In this document: positions 6,140 to 9,367 of the stretch, one piece after another | Layout of the letters: each line of letters starts with the position of its first letter | Numbering within the stretch: the first letter of the stretch is position 1 | Assembly (NCBI GenBank): GCA_946623485.1 | Contig: CAMORF010000070.1 | Coordinates: 1-9,367, forward strand | Reading direction: 5' to 3' | Source: an uncultured Clostridia bacterium | GTDB taxonomy: Bacteria > Bacillota > Clostridia > Lachnospirales > Lachnospiraceae | Length of the DNA: 9,367 nucleotides | Program-made: the position numbers and the translations under genes | Notes under the pieces: model-generated | Database searches by the model: none | Seen by the model: the letters and a program-made list of their open reading frames with translations, nothing else | Told to the model about the DNA's origin: nothing

Positions 6140-7278
6140 GGAAACATAGGACGATACTGTGGGGGCTTGCCGCTGCCTTATACGCCATCGTGTTCGCGCT
6201 GCTGCTGGTGTTTGACCGGCGCACGGCCTTCTTCTGGTCTTATCTGGATGGGGATGTATCCGCAAGCGCCGTGACCGCGGCTGGCGGACTTCCGGGGATC
6301 CTCCGGGAAGACCCGAAGCTTTTTTGCATCGCGCTTGCGGCAGGGCTGCTTCCGGGAATGGCAATGGCGGTCCTTGCTGTCAGGGTTCATGCCTACTGGA
6401 CCTTCGGGACAGGGAAGCGGCGCGTGACTCTCAGTGCCCTTGCCGTGATGGTCCTGGTAAATGTATTGGCGTTGTGCCTGCTGGGAGCGGATGCGTTCAG
6501 GCAAAACCGCATCTATCAGGAATCCCGGGATCCGGTGGTCAGGATCCGGAACATGCTATCCGCGGAGCGGCGGATTTATCATGCCGGCGGCGGGATTATC
6601 GGCCCTGACGGGAGCGTCTGTAATTATACCAACAGCCTGGAAGCATTTGAGCAAAGCCTGGAAAAGGGAGCCCATTTTGTAGAGCTTGATTTCCGGTTTA
6701 CGACAGACGGGGCGCTGGTGTGCATCCACAAGTGGAAAAAGGATTTTATCAAAGCAGACGGCACGCGGGTTGAGGATGCGGTTTCGCTGGAAGAGTTCCT
6801 GCAGGGAAAGATCCGGGGATTCTTCACGCCTATGACGGTGGAGGATGTTGTCAGGGCCATGCGCAAGCATCCGGAGTTATATATCGTGGTGGACCTGAAG
6901 GGGGACGACATCATCAACGGATACCGGATTCTGGCGAAGACATATCCGGATCTGATGGAGCGGATGATCCCGCAGTTCTACCATGCGGAACAGTTTGATT
7001 ATCTGTATGGGCTCGGATACCGCGCGATGATCTATACCCTGTACAGAACCAGCGCGCAGGAGCGTGCCAAACCGCAGCTGAATGCATTTGCGATGCGCAG
7101 GATGCTGGTCGGGATCACGATGGGAACCTACCGCGTGAAGGACGGGGGCGTGTTCCTTAGGCAGGTGCTCGGAACCCGCACGCCTGTTTATGTCCACACA
7201 GTGGATGACCCGGCTTTGGCCCGGGACCTGTTCCGGCAGGGGGTGTCCGCAGTGTATACGAACGTGTTTGAAGCCTGA
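6136..7278 (+). CDS. Membrane-anchored glycerophosphodiester phosphodiesterase-like protein
   Basis: The ATG overlaps the previous stop by 4 bp (ATGA), so translation is probably coupled. The 380-residue protein has three hydrophobic spans (about 7-27, 61-82 and 97-118). Basic residues at the N-terminus and at 83-96 predict N-in with the catalytic part (about 145-380) outside. That part follows the PI-PLC-like TIM-barrel GDPD superfamily: His149 in 'YHAGGGI', 'YTNSLEAF' (164-171), Glu183 and Asp185 in 'VELDF', 'TTDGALVCIH' ending in His198, Asp253 in 'VVDLK', and 'GVSAVYTN' (369-376). These correspond to the two catalytic His and three metal ligands of GDPD enzymes. Departures from the classic pattern are His-Ala instead of His-Arg, Thr-Asn-Ser instead of Glu-Asn-Thr, and His-Lys instead of His-Asp. 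GDPD enzymes cut glycerophosphodiesters. Next to a CDP-glycerol transferase it may trim or remodel the exported polymer (inference). Confidence 0.85.
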   Translation: MRKHRTILWGLAAALYAIVFALLLVFDRRTAFFWSYLDGDVSASAVTAAGGLPGILREDPKLFCIALAAGLLPGMAMAVLAVRVHAYWTFGTGKRRVTLSALAVMVLVNVLALCLLGADAFRQNRIYQESRDPVVRIRNMLSAERRIYHAGGGIIGPDGSVCNYTNSLEAFEQSLEKGAHFVELDFRFTTDGALVCIHKWKKDFIKADGTRVEDAVSLEEFLQGKIRGFFTPMTVEDVVRAMRKHPELYIVVDLKGDDIINGYRILAKTYPDLMERMIPQFYHAEQFDYLYGLGYRAMIYTLYRTSAQERAKPQLNAFAMRRMLVGITMGTYRVKDGGVFLRQVLGTRTPVYVHTVDDPALARDLFRQGVSAVYTNVFEA

Positions 7279-7285
7279 AGGTGAA

Positions 7286-7310
7286 GTTATCGCTGCCTGG
7301 CAGCTTTAAC
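7286..7310 (+). terminator. Imperfect hairpin after the phosphodiesterase gene
   Basis: GTTA(tc)GCTGC(ctg)GCAGC(tt)TAAC forms nine base pairs with a 2x2 internal bulge, starting 8 bp after the stop codon. Only three T follow the inner stem, so it is at best a weak terminator or an attenuator between the polymer-making genes and the secreted beta-helix gene. The rest of the 7279-7415 gap shows no clear promoter. Confidence 0.25.
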
Positions 7311-7415
7311 GGATAGGATCTGTCAGCAAGTGAACGGAGCAGACTTGTGCAGAGCCTGATTGCAGACAGATTCGGAAAACAAAGGATATCTAAGACAGAA
7401 GGGAGTGGAAGTGTA

Positions 7416-8984
7416 ATGAAGAGATGGAACATCAAAAAAGCTGTCCGCAGTTGTATCCTTGCAGCGGCGGCTGCCGCGGGAATGGCTTTTGCCGCCCAGG
7501 CTGACCAGACGGTTACCCTGGAGGTGAGTCCGGGGCAGGATATCACGCAGGCATTCAACAAGGTATCCAAGGAGACCAGCAAGGCGGCGGGGATGACGAC
7601 GATTGTCATTCCGCCCGGAAGCTACAATGTTGACCAGCTGCGTGTATGGGGCAATACGACGGTATCCATGCAGGATGTGACGCTCACCAACATAGATGGG
7701 AGTCATTCCATGCTTCGCCTGGGGGCAAAGAGCACGGACTGGGATGAATATAACAGCGGAGCGGGACGCGGCGGATATTCCCCGGATTTTTCCAATATCC
7801 ATTTCAGGGGCGGCACCTGGGACAACAACAACTGCAAGGTCAGCATCATGCAGATCGGGCATGCGCAGAACATGTCCTTTGAAGGGGTGACCTTCAAAAA
7901 TGTGAATACGGCGCATCACATGGAATTCGGCGGATGCCAGAACATCAAGATTTCCAACTGTACATTTACAGGCTACTCAGGAAACTTCGGAGATCCCTAC
8001 AATGGGGAGGCAATCCAGTTTGAGGTTCTGTCGGGCGTGGCCAAGAAGCATTTTGACGGATACAACCCAATCACGGATGAGACACCGTGCAACAACGTGG
8101 AGATCAGCGGCTGCACGTTTGACGGGCTCAAGCGCGGGGTCGGCTCCCATACGGCGATCGCGAACAGCTATTTCACTGGATTCAACATCCATGACAATAC
8201 CTTCCGGAACATCACCGGCTACGCAATCAGCATGATGAATTACAAGGATTCCGCTGTGTACAATAACAACATTACGGCATGCGGGGCGGGAATCATCTGC
8301 GCGGCCAGCGAGCGCAGCCATGCAAACTTCTATTCCTCGGCGAACGGCTCTAATGTGAGGACTTCCCCGATGAGTCTGAACTGCCAGATCTACAACAACA
8401 TGGTGTCCATTGACAGCGGCGCGAACGGAGCCAATTACAACAATGCCAATTACGGAATCTGGATCTTTGGCGAGAACCTGAAGCAGAATACCGGAACGAT
8501 TCCGGCCGGAGACTGGCGCGCAAGCGGTGTCACCGTCAGGAACAACCAGGTCACGATGAATGTGGCCGGCGGCGGAATCTGGCTGACAGGGACAAAGGGA
8601 GTCACCGTCAGCGGGAATACCGTTACCTGTAATTTCCAGAGCAAGGGCAAGTACGGCACCGGCAGCGGCATCCGGACGGAATTCAGTGAAAGTGACAAGA
8701 TCACCGGCAATACGGTCCGCAATGAGAAGCGGGACGGCGCCGGGAAGGTCATGATCGGCATCTATGTCTTTGAGAAGTCGGTTGGGACGAAGGTCGAGCG
8801 CAATGTGATTGAAGGAACCGGGTCAGACGGCATCAAGGTGAAGGACGCCAAGAAGATCACGCTTCAGAAGAACACCATCAAAGAATACGGCGGCTATGGG
8901 ATCAACGCGGCGAAGAAGCAGCTGAGCAAAGAGAGCGGAAATAAGATCTCAGGGAAGAAATCAAAGCAGAAGAAATTGAAATAA
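7416..8984 (+). CDS. Secreted right-handed parallel beta-helix protein
   Basis: The longest frame opens at a GTG at 7347, but the ATG at 7416 is chosen. It is preceded by GGGAG (7401-7405) and begins a textbook signal peptide: basic 'KRWNIKK', a hydrophobic Ala-rich core, and likely cleavage after 'AQA' (residue 29). The product is 522 residues. From about 55 it opens with 'TTIVIPPGSYNVDQL', the usual entry to a pectate-lyase-like fold, followed by many 20-25 residue coils of the form 'xxNNxI/VxxxxxGIxxxxxxx-VxIxxNTF'. Asn ladders recur as 'NIKISNCTF', 'NVEISGCTF', 'NIHDNTF', 'VTVRNNQV', 'VTVSGNTV' and 'KITGNTV'. Residues around 'HHMEFGG' (167-173), 'GEAIQFE' (197-203) and 'GVGSHT' (241-246) are rich in His, Glu and Asp on adjacent coils and could line an active groove. 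The C-terminus is a very basic tail (514-522). Such folds are lyases, hydrolases, epimerases or binding proteins for polysaccharides. No specific family activity is recognised. Confidence 0.88.
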   Translation: MKRWNIKKAVRSCILAAAAAAGMAFAAQADQTVTLEVSPGQDITQAFNKVSKETSKAAGMTTIVIPPGSYNVDQLRVWGNTTVSMQDVTLTNIDGSHSMLRLGAKSTDWDEYNSGAGRGGYSPDFSNIHFRGGTWDNNNCKVSIMQIGHAQNMSFEGVTFKNVNTAHHMEFGGCQNIKISNCTFTGYSGNFGDPYNGEAIQFEVLSGVAKKHFDGYNPITDETPCNNVEISGCTFDGLKRGVGSHTAIANSYFTGFNIHDNTFRNITGYAISMMNYKDSAVYNNNITACGAGIICAASERSHANFYSSANGSNVRTSPMSLNCQIYNNMVSIDSGANGANYNNANYGIWIFGENLKQNTGTIPAGDWRASGVTVRNNQVTMNVAGGGIWLTGTKGVTVSGNTVTCNFQSKGKYGTGSGIRTEFSESDKITGNTVRNEKRDGAGKVMIGIYVFEKSVGTKVERNVIEGTGSDGIKVKDAKKITLQKNTIKEYGGYGINAAKKQLSKESGNKISGKKSKQKKLK

Positions 8985-9010
8985 AGAAAGGGATTGTGAA
9001 TCGTAAGAAA

Positions 9011-9041
9011 GGTTCGTCTCCGTGTCAGGCGGAGACGAACC
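9011..9041. terminator. Perfect 12-bp hairpin after the beta-helix gene
   Basis: GGTTCGTCTCCG (9011-9022) and its exact complement (9030-9041) flank a 7-nt loop, 26 bp after the stop codon. It is strong and GC-rich, so it is likely a transcript end or 3' protective structure. It lacks a T-tract on the + strand side (cggattcccg follows). The T-rich flank (TTTCTTAC) lies on the other strand, which is odd because all neighbouring genes are +. Calling it a terminator is therefore provisional. Confidence 0.5.
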
Positions 9042-9161
9042 GGATTCCCGGGGATTTTGCAGCGGTGGTCTGCTGTGGAAGAATCTTCGTATTTCGCGGC
9101 AGATCCTAAGATGGCGATGAGGCAGATGCACAGAACAGACGACACAGGGGGACAATGAATT

Positions 9162-9168
9162 AGGGGGG
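9162..9168 (+). promoter_or_regulatory. Ribosome binding site of the last gene
   Basis: AGGGGGG ends 3 nt before the ATG at 9172. The purine-rich site is strong though close to the start. It supports this otherwise short partial frame as a real gene. I found no convincing promoter in 9042-9161. Confidence 0.65.
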
Positions 9169-9171
9169 AAA

Positions 9172-9367
9172 ATGAAAAAGAAGATCAGAAAATTGCTTCT
9201 TCCGGGTTTTGCAGCTTTGTTCCTGGTCTTTCAATCGGGCGCCGGAACTGCGGCGGCAGATGAGGTTTCCGGCTCTATGGAAACGCACGATGCTACTACA
9301 GATGCTTCAGATGTTTCTGCAGAGGATGCTTTTGATTCGGATGAGGATGCCGGCTCCGCCAAAGCGG
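9172..9367 (+). CDS. Secreted protein with acidic low-complexity N-terminus (partial)
   Basis: The ATG opens a frame that is uninterrupted to the window edge (65 codons). Residues 1-29 form a clear Sec signal peptide: 'MKKKIRK', a hydrophobic core 'LLLPGFAALFLVF', then a small-residue region ending 'TAAA' before Asp30. The part after cleavage (30-65) is almost free of positive charge and rich in Asp, Glu, Ser, Ala and Thr, with a loose 'DA/DAS' periodicity ('HDATTDASDVSAEDAFDSDEDA'-like). Such stretches are usually flexible spacers at the start of surface or cell-wall proteins. The functional domain lies beyond the window, so no role is assigned. It begins 187 bp after the beta-helix gene, past the perfect hairpin, so it may be separately transcribed. 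Confidence 0.8.
   Translation, partial: MKKKIRKLLLPGFAALFLVFQSGAGTAAADEVSGSMETHDATTDASDVSAEDAFDSDEDAGSAKA

Overview
The window reads as one stretch of a Gram-positive (Firmicutes) chromosome, most likely from a Clostridia/Lachnospiraceae-type bacterium. The basis is purine-rich Shine-Dalgarno sites, a teichoic-acid-style export and polymerase gene set, a DUF6273-like protein preceded by an 'LGDYxDS'-type repeat, and Sec signal peptides of Gram-positive type. Taxonomy is inferred; there is no marker gene. Every gene I accept lies on the + strand.

Layout. Bases 1-149 are the C-terminal tail of an upstream gene, made of a 15-bp tandem repeat that encodes an Asp/Glu/Lys/Asn-rich pentapeptide. 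A roughly 195-bp non-coding gap with a candidate promoter follows. Bases 345-6139 then carry four genes: a single-pass membrane protein with an outside DUF6273-like domain, an ABC-2 polysaccharide/teichoic-acid export permease, a 646-residue protein that joins the export ATPase to a complete UDP-galactopyranose mutase (Glf), and a CDP-glycerol/CDP-polyol phosphotransferase. The last of these overlaps by 4 bp a membrane-anchored glycerophosphodiester-phosphodiesterase-like protein (6136-7278). A secreted right-handed beta-helix protein follows (7416-8984), then a perfect 12-bp hairpin, then the first 65 codons of another secreted, acidic protein running off the window.

How it fits together (inference). 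Glf makes UDP-galactofuranose and the CDP-glycerol transferase adds polyol phosphate, so the locus probably builds a galactofuranose-containing, phosphodiester-bearing surface polymer. The permease/ATPase pair exports it. The phosphodiesterase-like domain is predicted to sit outside the membrane, where it could trim the polymer, and the secreted beta-helix protein could bind or cleave a glycan. No galactofuranosyltransferase lies in the window, so the polymer's chemistry cannot be settled here.

The most notable item is the single-chain fusion of exporter ATPase and Glf. It physically ties sugar-nucleotide production to the export machine and takes the place of the C-terminal carbohydrate-binding or TagH-type extension found in many relatives. 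Two start sites were moved from the longest open frames to the ATG codons with good ribosome binding sites (1771 and 7416).
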